This document shows, in pieces, positions 8,055-15,183 of a stretch of 32,082 nucleotides of DNA (position 1 is the first letter of the stretch; each line of letters opens with the position of its first letter). The notes below the pieces were generated by a model. That model did not search any database. It saw only the letters and a list, made by a program, of their open reading frames with translations, and was not told where the DNA came from. Both the position numbers and the translations under genes were made by a program. The stretch spans positions 1-32,082 of the forward strand of contig NZ_JALJCL010000024.1 of assembly GCF_023698535.1 (NCBI RefSeq), written 5' to 3'. Source of the stretch: Halorientalis regularis. Its GTDB lineage: Archaea; Halobacteriota; Halobacteria; Halobacteriales; Haloarculaceae.

Positions 8055-8227
8055 CTACCAGAAAACGTATATTTGTCTGCCGGTCGGCTGACGCTTTTAG
8101 ATAAGGAATCTGGTACGTATTATACCAGATAGCGTATGTTTCTGCGGGCGTAATACGGTGCCGGTGGCTGTGCGGTGCTGCGGTTCTCGGGTTGTCGCCT
8201 GGGCGGTTTCGGCGCGTCGACCGACGA
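8055..8227. promoter_or_regulatory. AT-rich spacer with an inverted repeat and a repeated TACCAGA motif
   Basis: A perfect inverted repeat, ATCTGGTA - 7 bases - TACCAGAT, lies at 8108-8130. TACCAGA occurs again at 8056-8062, and the 18-base stretches at 8056-8073 and 8123-8140 (TACCAGAaaaCGTATaTT against TACCAGAtagCGTATgTT) match at 14 positions. No gene is visible. The site lies between the 3' ends of two convergent genes, so a terminator or protein-binding role is possible. Confidence 0.45.
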
Positions 8228-8881
8228 TCAAACCACGTCCCCTCTGACGGTCGCCCCCTCCGCCTCGGCGCGGTACTGTTTCACTGCATCGGCGGCCGTT
8301 TCGGCCTTGTCAGCGTCGAGTCCCAGCATCTCCAGCGCGCCCGAGAGCGGCGGGAACGCGAATTCGCTCTCCCGGAGTTTCCGGACGGCTTCGTCGCTGC
8401 GCTGGCCCTCAACCCACAGGCAGACGCCCCGCGGATCGAGGATCTGTTCGTAGTTCTCCCGGGCCATCGCACCCTCTAGTCGCTGTCTGACGTTGTCCTC
8501 GAAGGAGGCGTTGCACACCTCCAGGTGGATCGGTTCGTCGTCGTCGACGAGGTGGGCGGCGAGACACTGCTCGGGCGCGGCGTGGCCGTTCGCGTTGGCG
8601 CGCAGGTACTCCGGGTACTCGTCGGCCCAGTCGGCGTCGACGGTCTCGCCGACGCCCTCGATCCCGTGAGACTCGCGGAACTCCTCGGCCCGGTCGGAGT
8701 CGCGCCCGAAGAGCATGTCCTTGGTGACGTAGACGTCCAGTCGTTCGACGGGGTCGAGGCCGAGCGCCACGTCGCCGTAGACCCACACCTCCCGGACGGG
8801 CACGGGCATCGGCTCGGTGGCGACGGTCTCGACCAGATCGGCCACGCGGTCGACGGCCGCCCGGCGCTCGAAGTCGGTCAT
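8228..8881 (-). CDS. Conserved haloarchaeal protein of unknown function
   Basis: A 217-residue soluble acidic protein from the ATG at 8881 (MTDFERRAAVDRVADLVETV). The segment VWVYGDVALGLDPVERLDVY (about 30-49) faintly recalls a nucleotidyltransferase-type G-S-x(n)-D-x-D region, but the acidic pair is not convincing. It also has HAAPEQCLAAHLVDDDEPIH, and later CLWVEGQRSDEAVRKLRESE and a helical tail. I recognise no named domain with confidence. Codon use and acidity match the neighbours. It is divergent from the hydrolase at 8976, with 94 bases between. Confidence 0.75.
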   Translation of the reverse strand: MTDFERRAAVDRVADLVETVATEPMPVPVREVWVYGDVALGLDPVERLDVYVTKDMLFGRDSDRAEEFRESHGIEGVGETVDADWADEYPEYLRANANGHAAPEQCLAAHLVDDDEPIHLEVCNASFEDNVRQRLEGAMARENYEQILDPRGVCLWVEGQRSDEAVRKLRESEFAFPPLSGALEMLGLDADKAETAADAVKQYRAEAEGATVRGDVV

Positions 8882-8975
8882 CAGTTCCACTACCGACGCG
8901 ACGGGGAAAACGGTTCCGTGGCTCGACGGCCGTGTCGGCACGGGGATACTTACCACAGGCCGCCGACGCGCTGGT

Positions 8976-9677
8976 ATGCGCCGCGAACTGTTCGGCCCCG
9001 AGGACGGCCCGGATCTCGTCGTGATCCTCGGCTGGGGCAACGAGTTCGAGTTCGAGACCGTCCAGTGGCTGCTCGACCAGCTCACCGACGCGGGCTATCG
9101 GGTCCACGGGTTCCAGATCCCGACGGTCGTCACCGACTTCGAGGACGAGTGGCTCGACCCCGTCGCCGAGTACGTCGCCGAGTTCGAGACGTACCGCCTG
9201 CTCACCCACTCGACGGGCGGCCTCATCGGCGAGTTCCTCGACGACCCCGAACCCGTCCACAAAGTCCACCTGAGTCCCTGGTGGGGATTCCACGACGACC
9301 TCGACAATCCCATCGTGACCCTGGCGATGAAACTCCCGCTCGCCAGGCCGATCCTCCCGGCCGGCATCGACAAGGAATCGCTGGGCACCCACACCACGGA
9401 CCGCCAGATCGAGGCCACACCCGACAAGGCGGCTCCGACCTTCCTCCGAGAAGCCCGCTGGGGACAGGAACGATTGCCGCCCTTCGACGACGACACCGCC
9501 GTCTTCTACACACCCGAGGATCCCGTCGTCAGCGCCGACGCCATCGAGGCCCGGACTCCCGAGCCAAACCGGATCAGCTACGAGGGCGGCCACGAACTGT
9601 TCGGCTCGACCAGCCGCGAGGACCACATCGACACTGTCCTCGCCGCGCTCGATTCGGGCGTCGACGCGCTCGAGTAG
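8976..9677 (+). CDS. Alpha/beta-fold hydrolase
   Basis: A 233-residue serine hydrolase. The N terminus runs GPDLVVILGWGNEF (first strand and oxyanion-hole loop). The nucleophile elbow is THSTGG, with Ser79 in place of the usual GxSxG, a common small deviation. A likely triad Asp is D182 in YTPEDPVV, and the triad His is H206 in YEGGHELFG. A PILPAGID-containing cap segment lies between. The substrate is unknown. The ATG at 8976 gives the expected short leader before the first strand. The gene faces the small minus-strand gene at 9678, whose stop abuts its own. Confidence 0.8.
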   Translation: MRRELFGPEDGPDLVVILGWGNEFEFETVQWLLDQLTDAGYRVHGFQIPTVVTDFEDEWLDPVAEYVAEFETYRLLTHSTGGLIGEFLDDPEPVHKVHLSPWWGFHDDLDNPIVTLAMKLPLARPILPAGIDKESLGTHTTDRQIEATPDKAAPTFLREARWGQERLPPFDDDTAVFYTPEDPVVSADAIEARTPEPNRISYEGGHELFGSTSREDHIDTVLAALDSGVDALE

Positions 9678-9899
9678 TCAGGCCCGTTTCTCCGCGTCGG
9701 ACACCTCGAACGTGGCGGAGAGGTCCGACTCGTCGGGCTTCTCGAACTGGATCTCGGCGGCCTTGTCCCAGACCACGTAGTCGTCGCCGAGGCGGTTGAT
9801 GAGCATGAGCATATCCGTCCGACCGCCCACCTCCTGAAGTACGTTTCCGAAACGGTCAACCCCGAAGATCAGCAAGGGTTCGCCAATGGACTGTGACAA
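9678..9899 (-). CDS. Small conserved haloarchaeal protein, 73 residues
   Basis: Reads EPLLIFGVDRFGNVLQEVGG, then RTDMLMLINRLGDDYVVWDK, with an acidic tail. It looks like a folded small domain rather than antisense noise because the composition is haloarchaeal and it fits exactly between two genes. The only available start near the conserved beginning is a TTG at 9899, which overlaps the divergent ncsA start by 14 bases. Such overlap of two divergent 5' ends is unusual. The function is unknown. Confidence 0.55.
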   Translation of the reverse strand: MSQSIGEPLLIFGVDRFGNVLQEVGGRTDMLMLINRLGDDYVVWDKAAEIQFEKPDESDLSATFEVSDAEKRA

Positions 9900-10896
9900 G
9901 TGCGACGACGAGGCGGTGATGCACGCCGCCTATTCGGGCCTGCACATGTGCGCCGACCACTTCTGTCGGTCCGTCGAGAGCCGGACCCGTCGGCGCGTCC
10001 GCGAGGACAACCTCCTGCCCGACGACGCCAGCCCCGACGACCCCGAGACCTGGCTGATCGGCCTCTCCGGTGGCAAGGACAGCGTCGTCCTCACGCAGAT
10101 CCTCCACGACACCTTCGCCGAGGACCCGCGGGTCGAACTGGTCGCGCTGACGATCCACGAGGGAATCGAGGGCTACCGCGACGAGTCGCTGGCCGCCTGT
10201 CGCGACCTGACCGAGGACCTCGACGTGCGCCACGAACTCGTCACCTACGAGGAGGAGTTCGACCTCCGGATGGACGACGTGGCCGTCGAGGACCCGATGG
10301 ACATGGCCCCCTGTGCCTACTGCGGCGTCTTTCGCCGCGACCTCCTCTCGAAGTACGCCGCCGAGTACGACGCCGACAAGCTCCTGACCGGCCACAACCT
10401 CGACGACGAGGCCCAGACCGCCCTGATGAACTTCTTCGAGGGCGACGTGGAGCAGATGGCCAAACACTTCGACGCCAGCCTGGGCGCGTTCCCGGGCGCG
10501 GCCGACGGCGGCGGCGACCGCGACGGCACGCCCGTCCGCGTCAGCACCGACGGCCCGTTCGTCCCCCGGGCCAAGCCTCTCCGGGACGTGCCCGAGAAGG
10601 AGATCGCCCTCTACGCCCAGCTGCAAGACCTCCCCGCCCACATCACCGAGTGTCCCCACGCCAGCGAGGCCTACCGCGGGGAGATCCAGCAGCTCCTGTT
10701 CGACATGGAGGAGAACCACCCCGGCGTCCGACACTCGATCATGGCCGGCTACGAGGACCTGGCCGCGATGGCCGCCCGCGCCTATCGCGACGGTGGCGGT
10801 CCCGAGTACGGCGAGTGCGAGCGATGCGGTGCGACGACGACCCGCGCGGTCTGCCGGAAGTGCTCGCTGGTCGAGGCGGTGCACGCAGCCGATTGA
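9886..10896 (+). CDS. ncsA: tRNA 2-thiouridine synthase NcsA/TtuA (Ctu1-type)
   Basis: A 336-residue PP-loop ATPase that activates U34 of Lys/Glu/Gln tRNAs for 2-thiolation, using sulfur carried by ubiquitin-like SAMP proteins in haloarchaea. An N-terminal zinc finger (C3, C6, C22 and H25 or C27) is followed by the PP-loop SGGKDS (61-66). APCAYCGVFRR and KLLTGHNLDDEAQT, with the catalytic/cluster cysteines, come next, then ECPHASEAYRG. A C-terminal zinc finger (CERCG...CRKC) closes the protein. All signature parts of the TtuA/Ncs6 group are present and the length is typical. It is monocistronic, convergent with ftsZ2. Confidence 0.93.
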   Translation: MDCDKCDDEAVMHAAYSGLHMCADHFCRSVESRTRRRVREDNLLPDDASPDDPETWLIGLSGGKDSVVLTQILHDTFAEDPRVELVALTIHEGIEGYRDESLAACRDLTEDLDVRHELVTYEEEFDLRMDDVAVEDPMDMAPCAYCGVFRRDLLSKYAAEYDADKLLTGHNLDDEAQTALMNFFEGDVEQMAKHFDASLGAFPGAADGGGDRDGTPVRVSTDGPFVPRAKPLRDVPEKEIALYAQLQDLPAHITECPHASEAYRGEIQQLLFDMEENHPGVRHSIMAGYEDLAAMAARAYRDGGGPEYGECERCGATTTRAVCRKCSLVEAVHAAD

Positions 10897-10930
10897 CGGA
10901 CGCTGTCCGCCAATCGAGCCTGTCCTCGCA

Positions 10931-10980
10931 TCGCTCGTGCAGGCGGCGGATTGATTCGTCTCGCTCGTGCAGACGGCGGA
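10931..10980 (+). repeat. Short direct repeat, 30-bp period
   Basis: TCGCTCGTGCAGGCGGCGGA at 10931-10950 recurs at 10961-10980 with a single change (G to A). Two copies only, directly downstream of ncsA. No coding value is apparent. Confidence 0.7.
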
Positions 10981-11049
10981 CTCGTCCGCCGCGCGTCAGA
11001 CGTACGTCACACGGGAAATCGGTGGCTGACTGGACGTAAACGTACGTTT
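10974..11049. terminator. Hairpin and two ACGTACGT palindromes between ncsA and ftsZ2
   Basis: A 7-bp stem with a 4-base loop (CGGCGGA-CTCG-TCCGCCG, 10974-10991) lies 80 bases after the ncsA stop. Two perfect palindromes follow: GACGTACGTC (10999-11008) and AAACGTACGTTT (11038-11049). The second is followed by TTTT read on the plus strand, consistent with archaeal T-rich termination. The palindromes could alternatively bind a protein. This is inference from position. Confidence 0.4.
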
Positions 11050-11100
11050 TCGTGAGAAAAGCGGAAAGTTAGTGGGTCGCTTCGCGAGTGGGCCGGTAGC

Positions 11101-12318
11101 TCAGTTCGTCCGGATGACGTCGAGCCCGTTCTTCGTCTCGCTGGTCTCGTCCTGGCCGCCGTCGGCCCAGCCGTCACTCTGGGCACCGCCGGCGTTGCCC
11201 ATGCCGTTCTCGACGTTCTCGCTCGCGTCGAACGTGCCCTCGAACTCGGCCTCGTCGGCGTCCATGGCCTGCTTGGACTTGTCGGCCTGCTTCTGGGCCG
11301 TCGGACCGAGGATCTGGGCGCTCTGGACGCCGGTCATGATGGCCATGACCCGCACCTTGCCCTTGTACTCCTCCTGAATGCGCGCGCCCCAGATGACGTT
11401 GGCGTCGGCTTCCAGGCGGTCGGTGATGTTCTGGGCGATGCCCTCGGCCTCCTTCAGCGTGAGGTCGGGGCCGCCGGTGATGTGGACCAGCCCGCCGGAG
11501 GCACCGCGGTAGTCCACGTCCAGTAGCGGGTGGTTCATCGCGTCCTTGACGACCTCCTCGGTCTTGTTCTTGTCCTGGGTCTCGCCGACCAGCATGACCG
11601 CCACGCCACCCTTGTTCATGATGGCGGACATGTCGGCGTAGTCCAGGTTGATCAGCGATGGCTGGGTGATCGTCTCGGAGATACCCTTGACCGTCTCGGC
11701 GATGATCTGGTCCATCACCGAGAACGCCTTGCCGATGGGCAGGTTCGGGACGTAGTCGAGCAGGCGGTTGTTGTCCAGCACGATGATCGAGTCGGCCTCG
11801 TTGCGGAGACGCTCCAGGCCCTCTTCGGCTTTCACCGTGCGGGCGCGCTCAACGTTGAACGGCGTCGAGACCATGCCGACGACGATCGCGCCCTGCTCCT
11901 TGGCGATCTTCGAGATAACGGGGGCCGCACCGGTGCCGGTGCCGCCACCCATGCCTGCGGTCACGAAGACGAGGTCCGCTTCACCGATGACCTCCTTGAT
12001 CGTGCCCTGTGCCATCTCGGTCGCGCGCTCGCCCATGCTGGGGTCGCCGCCCGCGCCGAGCCCGTTGGTGAGGGACTTGCCGACCAGGATCTTCGTGTCG
12101 GCCTCGATCATCTCGAGGTGTTGGCGGTCGGTGTTGATGGCGATGGTTTCAGCGCCGTCGACACCGATGTTGTACAGCCGGTTGACCGTGTTGTTCCCGG
12201 CACCGCCCGCGCCGACGATGACGATCCGCGGGTCACCGAAGCCTTCCGCGCCAGCGTTGTCCTGTTTTTCCTTCTCTTTCTCGTCGTTTTCGAGTGCCGA
12301 CTTTACGAGGTCCTGCAT
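11101..12318 (-). CDS. ftsZ2: Cell division GTPase FtsZ2
   Basis: A 405-residue tubulin-family GTPase. An acidic/basic N-terminal extension (1-28) leads to [12 protein letters not shown] (36-45), then the GTP signature GMGGGTGTG (122-130). The T7 loop NLDYAD (224-229) supplies the catalytic Asp residues needed for polymerisation. An Asp/Gly-rich linker ends in the conserved tail GLDVIRTN. Haloarchaea carry two division FtsZs. The N terminus MQDLVK and the cdrS-ftsZ2 arrangement identify this as FtsZ2, which acts in constriction of the division ring at midcell. The gene is three bases downstream of cdrS and is surely co-transcribed with it. Its stop is convergent with ncsA. Confidence 0.96.
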   Translation of the reverse strand: MQDLVKSALENDEKEKEKQDNAGAEGFGDPRIVIVGAGGAGNNTVNRLYNIGVDGAETIAINTDRQHLEMIEADTKILVGKSLTNGLGAGGDPSMGERATEMAQGTIKEVIGEADLVFVTAGMGGGTGTGAAPVISKIAKEQGAIVVGMVSTPFNVERARTVKAEEGLERLRNEADSIIVLDNNRLLDYVPNLPIGKAFSVMDQIIAETVKGISETITQPSLINLDYADMSAIMNKGGVAVMLVGETQDKNKTEEVVKDAMNHPLLDVDYRGASGGLVHITGGPDLTLKEAEGIAQNITDRLEADANVIWGARIQEEYKGKVRVMAIMTGVQSAQILGPTAQKQADKSKQAMDADEAEFEGTFDASENVENGMGNAGGAQSDGWADGGQDETSETKNGLDVIRTN

Positions 12319-12321
12319 CGT

Positions 12322-12504
12322 CTACACCTTGGCCCAGGATCGCTTGCGTTTGTCAGAGGAGTCCCGGGAGTCCTCCTGTTCGTTTAGCATGTCGCGGACG
12401 GCCGACCGTATGGCCTCGCTCCGGTTCGGGTACTCCCCGGAATCGACCATTCGTTCGACCTCTTCGATCTGCTGTTTCGGAATCCGTAGTGTCACACGCT
12501 CCAT
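12322..12504 (-). CDS. cdrS: CdrS, ribbon-helix-helix cell division regulator
   Basis: A 60-residue ribbon-helix-helix protein. [20 protein letters not shown] gives the DNA-contacting strand and first helix, and [18 protein letters not shown] is the standard helix-turn-helix 2 segment, followed by a charged tail. In Halobacterium salinarum, CdrS is reported as a short RHH regulator co-transcribed with ftsZ2 and needed for normal division. The synteny here (cdrL, cdrS, ftsZ2) is the same. A longer open frame reaches 12582, but ATG 12504 gives the canonical RHH start. It is controlled by the 231-bp region upstream. Confidence 0.9.
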   Translation of the reverse strand: MERVTLRIPKQQIEEVERMVDSGEYPNRSEAIRSAVRDMLNEQEDSRDSSDKRKRSWAKV

Positions 12505-12735
12505 TTTTGGTTCCCCTGTTAGGGTAAGACGATGGGGGCATGTCACCGCGCCCCATGTTTTACACACCGGAAACCGCACCACTGCAGCCGATTGTTGTGC
12601 GTCGCGCCCGGTGTGTAAGACGCACCGTCTTACGCAGGGTTTACATCAGACTGTTGGGTTATAAAGGTTTCCCCCACCGTAAGACAAGTGCGTGCTAACG
12701 GGGTAAACGCCATCCTGAACACTGTTTACGGCGGG
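12505..12735 (-). promoter_or_regulatory. cdrS-ftsZ2 control region with repeated GTAAGAC motif
   Basis: GTAAGAC occurs at 12524-12530, 12615-12621 and 12679-12685, and inverted at 12627-12633. The central pair forms a perfect palindrome, GTAAGACG-CAC-CGTCTTAC (12615-12633). A second inverted repeat links TTACACACCGG (12560-12570) with CCGGTGTGTAA (12608-12618). A TATA box for the minus strand (TTTATAA, 12659-12665) would start RNA near 12636, placing the palindrome just inside the transcript start and giving a leader of about 130 bases. RHH proteins bind short inverted or tandem sites, so this is a likely CdrL and/or CdrS operator. Binding by CdrL is inference from the known system. Confidence 0.6.
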
Positions 12736-13293
12736 TTACGGTTGGTCCAACACGTCCGCTGCCGGAGTCCGGCGGCCACAGCCGGGGCAGAACGCCCAGT
12801 CCGAGCGCAGTTCGTCGCCACACTCACAGAACACGCGCCGGGCCGCCTTCTCACCGCAGTTCGGGCAGTAAACGTGGTCAGAACCCAGGTCTTCGCCGCA
12901 TTGCTGGCACGTACTACGTTCGTCCGCGGCCGCGTCTGACACGTCCTCGCTCTCCTCGGCGGGCGTCTTACGCTCGTCGACGCTCACGTCGTCGGACTCG
13001 GTGGAATCGCCGTCGAGAGCGATGTTTACGTTGATATCCTGTGGCTGGCGCGGCGTAAACGTCGTCTCCAGCCGGTCGGCGATGATCGCGTCCACACGTT
13101 CCGCCACGAGGTCGTCGAGGCTGTCTTCCGTCGGCGTCGCCGACGCGCTCGACGCCGTCGCCTCGGGAGCGCTTTCGGTCGCCCCGTCGAGGTACGTCCG
13201 GAGCGCCTCGCGCATGACCTCGCTTTTCGACGCGTCGAACTCCTCGAGCTGCTCGATGAGTTCGTCGTCCGCGCGGAACGTTATCTTGCTCAT
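12736..13293 (-). CDS. cdrL: CdrL, RHH regulator with C-terminal zinc ribbons
   Basis: A 185-residue protein. An N-terminal ribbon-helix-helix domain (MSKITFRADDELIEQLEEF, then SKSEVMREALRTYL) is followed by a Ser/Glu-rich linker. A central segment LDDLVAERVDAIIADRLE may help oligomerisation. Two C-terminal zinc ribbons follow: C129/C132 with C143/C146, and C156/C158 with C169/C172. CdrL is known in haloarchaea as the long RHH partner that regulates cdrS-ftsZ2. The TATA box at 13324-13333 would start RNA near 13300, so ATG 13293 is chosen over the in-frame ATG at 13305. A further inverted GTAAGAC (12965-12971) lies inside the gene. Confidence 0.88.
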   Translation of the reverse strand: MSKITFRADDELIEQLEEFDASKSEVMREALRTYLDGATESAPEATASSASATPTEDSLDDLVAERVDAIIADRLETTFTPRQPQDINVNIALDGDSTESDDVSVDERKTPAEESEDVSDAAADERSTCQQCGEDLGSDHVYCPNCGEKAARRVFCECGDELRSDWAFCPGCGRRTPAADVLDQP

Positions 13294-13323
13294 TCGACCT
13301 GTCATACACCAAGCCAGGCGAAC

Positions 13324-13333
13324 TATTTTAATC
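13324..13333 (-). promoter_or_regulatory. TATA box of cdrL
   Basis: GATTAAAATAG on the minus strand lies about 25-30 bases before an inferred start near 13300. It gives a leader of fewer than ten bases, typical of haloarchaeal leaderless-type promoters, and decides the start codon at 13293. Confidence 0.55.
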
Positions 13334-13401
13334 TTCCCGACTGTCAGACGGTCGTCAGCCGCCGCGAAGACGAACCCCCTGCACTCGTGCGATTCTCGAA
13401 T

Positions 13402-13415
13402 GATAACCGTTAAGT
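13402..13415 (+). promoter_or_regulatory. Likely promoter of tRNA-Tyr
   Basis: GATAACCGTTAAG is about 30 bases ahead of the tRNA 5' end, the expected place for an archaeal TATA element. Confidence 0.4.
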
Positions 13416-13443
13416 CCGACAGTGGACCTACGTTGGAGTGCGT

Positions 13444-13517
13444 CCGCCCTTAGCTCAGACTGGTAGAGCAGTCGACTGTAGATCGACTTGCCCCCCGTTC
13501 AAATCGGGGAGGGCGGA
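13444..13517 (+). tRNA. tRNA-Tyr (GTA anticodon)
   Basis: A complete cloverleaf of 74 bases. Acceptor CCGCCCT pairs with AGGGCGG (13510-13516), with discriminator A at 13517. The D stem is GCTC/GAGC, the anticodon stem GTCGA/TCGAC with loop CTGTAGA (anticodon 13478-13480), and the T stem CCCCG/CGGGG with loop TTCAAAT. C1-G72 with A73 is the archaeal tyrosine identity set. There is no intron, and CCA is not encoded. Its 3' half is repeated twice downstream. Confidence 0.96.
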
Positions 13518-13772
13518 TACTTCTCGCGGCGCTCACTCCCCAGCGCCGCGAGTATCCGCACCCGATACGATTCGAGCTCGTGAGTCGCGCGCAGCGAAGT
13601 GAGCACGTCTCACAGTGTCAAATCGGGGCGGGCGGATACTTCTCGTGTACTCGACCGGTGAGCGGAACGAACCCGTCGGGTGCCGGAGGGACAACCGACG
13701 CGATTTGAGCAGCGAACGGGAGCGAGTGAGTTCAAATCGGGGCGAGCGGATACTTCTCGCGGTGCTCACTCC
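13498..13772 (+). repeat. Triplicated tRNA-Tyr 3' end: integration footprint
   Basis: The 42 bases from the T loop through the acceptor into flanking DNA (13498-13539) recur at 13731-13772 with only three mismatches. The inner 28 bases recur again at 13618-13645 with one mismatch. Spacing between copies is 119 and 114 bases. The third copy contains the stop codon of the downstream minus-strand gene. This is the pattern left by integrases that use tRNA 3' ends (attL/attR-type repeats). Only about 190 bases remain between the outer copies and no integrase is present, so the elements were lost. Confidence 0.75.
13514..13559 (+). terminator. Long hairpin directly after tRNA-Tyr
   Basis: GCGGATACT (tRNA end and flank) plus CGCGGCGCT pairs with AGCGCCGCG (13542-13550) and AGTATCCGC (13551-13559), interrupted only by a short bulge. 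The inner stem is nine perfect base pairs with an 8-base loop. It may end tRNA transcription or guide 3' trimming. It also embeds an inverted copy of the tRNA tail. Confidence 0.5.
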
Positions 13773-14538
13773 AGGAGCGCCTGCAGAATCCGGAGTTCCT
13801 CGTCTTCCGAAATCGTCTCGGCGTCCATACAGGCGTGAACGACCTTGTGGACGAGGTCCGGATCGTCGAACGCTGACGCTTCGCCGTCGTCGCGGGCTGC
13901 TTCGAGGGCCGCGACCGTTTCTGGAGGGCGTCGAGGGTGTCTTCGATGTCGGCCCTCACGGGAGTCTGCTCGTCGGCCCCTGCTTCGGGCGGTGCCGTCT
14001 CACGCGTGTCCGTCGCGGGTGTCTCGGTCGCGGAGCCGCCGTCCGTCGTCACGCTGGGCGCTGGCGGGTCGTCGAAGACGGCGTCGACGAACGACTCGCG
14101 TTCGCTCCACTCGAAGCCCTCGATCCCGTTCACGCGCTTGTTCACGGTCGCGCGCGACACGCCCACGCGCTCGCCGGTCTCTTCCTGTGTCGCCGTCGGT
14201 TCGGCCGCGACGACCGCGAGCACCTCTCCCTGTTTCTCCGAGAGATCGCTCGGCTCGGGGTAGCCGTCGGACACCGTGTCAGTGGTCGACTCGCCCGTCG
14301 TCGAGTCGTCTATCGTCTCGGTCGCCCCGTCGTCCGTCTCGTCACTGCCGCCGTCGGCCGTGTCGGTCTCCTCGTCGGTCGACGCGTCCGACGGGGCCGC
14401 CTCGGCGGCGGGATCACCGTATTCCTCGAAGACGTGTTCGACCAGATCCGGTGTCGCGCTCGGGACCATCGACGCGAGATCGTCGACCGACGCGTCGGGA
14501 TTCTGCCGCGCGACGTCTAGGATTCGCCTGTGCCGCAT
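13766..14538 (-). pseudogene. Tandem-HTH DNA-binding protein with a one-base frameshift
   Basis: From ATG 14538 (MRHRRILDVARQNPDASVDD) the protein has an N-terminal helix-turn-helix region to about residue 45 and a long Asp/Glu/Thr linker. A second HTH follows (LSEKQGEVLAVVAAEPTATQ, then EETGERVGVSRATVNKRVNG). Near 13921 the frame breaks. After ...TLDALQ the open frame becomes basic and unlike the rest, whereas shifting by one base restores ETVAALEAARDDGEASAF and later DAETISEDEELRILQALLE before TGA at 13768-13766. One missing G (CTCCAG then AAACG) explains it. An upstream ATG at 14577 is an alternative start. It is likely a transcription regulator now lacking its normal C terminus, unless the break is a sequencing error. 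Confidence 0.75.
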
Positions 14539-14760
14539 CGAACTTGGGAGTGACCCACCCGTGTTCTCCGTTCCCATCCGTATGTTCGCTGCAGTTCTTC
14601 TGACATGATAACTTTTCTCCGAGTAGCAATTTTCGCCATCCGTGCCGTCGGGCGGTGGCGGTGTCTGATCGAAGAACGACATGTTAAATAGGCCGGTTGC
14701 TAACCTGAAAACGAGAGAATTCTGTCGTCGCGTGGCGCTCCAGAACCAGCTAGATTCGCT

Positions 14761-15183
14761 ATGACAGCCCCTGACGACAGAGAGGCCACGTCCGATGCGG
14801 AGACCGGAACGTATCGGATCTCCCACGACCCGACGACGCAGAACCCGAGCATCCCCATCCTCGAAGCCGTCGCTACGGTCAGCGACGCCGAACCCACGGC
14901 GCTCGATCCGCTCGACGAGTACGCCGATCCGGACGCACTCGGTCACGTGCTCGGACCGACGACCGAGCAGTCGGGAGTCCACGGCTCGCTCTCTTTCAAT
15001 TCCGAGGAGCTCCTCGTCGTCGTCCACAGCGACGGCGAGATCGAACTCCGGGAACAGGTCCGAACTACGCGCGCTCCTCGGGTGGCCGGCCACCGCTGTC
15101 CAGCCACTCCGTCGACCGGATATCGTAGCCGCCACAGTTCGGACAGACCTGCGGTTGTCGCTCGAACGTCGCGTGACAGGTGA
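14761..15183 (+). CDS. Stand-alone HalOD1 output-domain protein
   Basis: A 140-residue protein. Residues about 28-98 match the haloarchaeal output domain HalOD1: SIPILEAVATVSDAEPTALD, then DEYADPDALGHVLGP and SGVHGSLSFNSEELLVVVHSD. HalOD1 usually hangs from response regulators and is thought to pass on signals; here it stands alone. The last about 37 residues turn basic and Ser/Arg-rich and lie antisense to the zinc-ribbon gene (15065-15253). This suggests the original stop near 15065 was lost and the frame now reads through. No kinase or receiver partner lies nearby. ATG 14761 follows an open spacer from the divergent HTH gene. Confidence 0.65.
   Translation: MTAPDDREATSDAETGTYRISHDPTTQNPSIPILEAVATVSDAEPTALDPLDEYADPDALGHVLGPTTEQSGVHGSLSFNSEELLVVVHSDGEIELREQVRTTRAPRVAGHRCPATPSTGYRSRHSSDRPAVVARTSRDR

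Noticed and set aside
11090-11140. Possible tRNA-Lys gene starting GGGCCGGTAGCTCAGTT
   Set aside because: Only the acceptor/D-arm start is present. The D-arm does not close properly, no anticodon or T arm follows, and the DNA is the end of ftsZ2.
13540-13730. Possible CRISPR array because of repeats near tRNA-Tyr
   Set aside because: Only three copies, unequal, derived from the tRNA 3' end, with spacers of over 80 bases sharing no CRISPR features and no cas genes nearby.
13732-15135. Single 467-residue minus-strand protein covering the HTH gene and the region antisense to the HalOD1 gene
   Set aside because: Its first part is antisense to the HalOD1 frame and its last part is the frameshifted tail; only the middle is haloarchaeal-like coding sequence.
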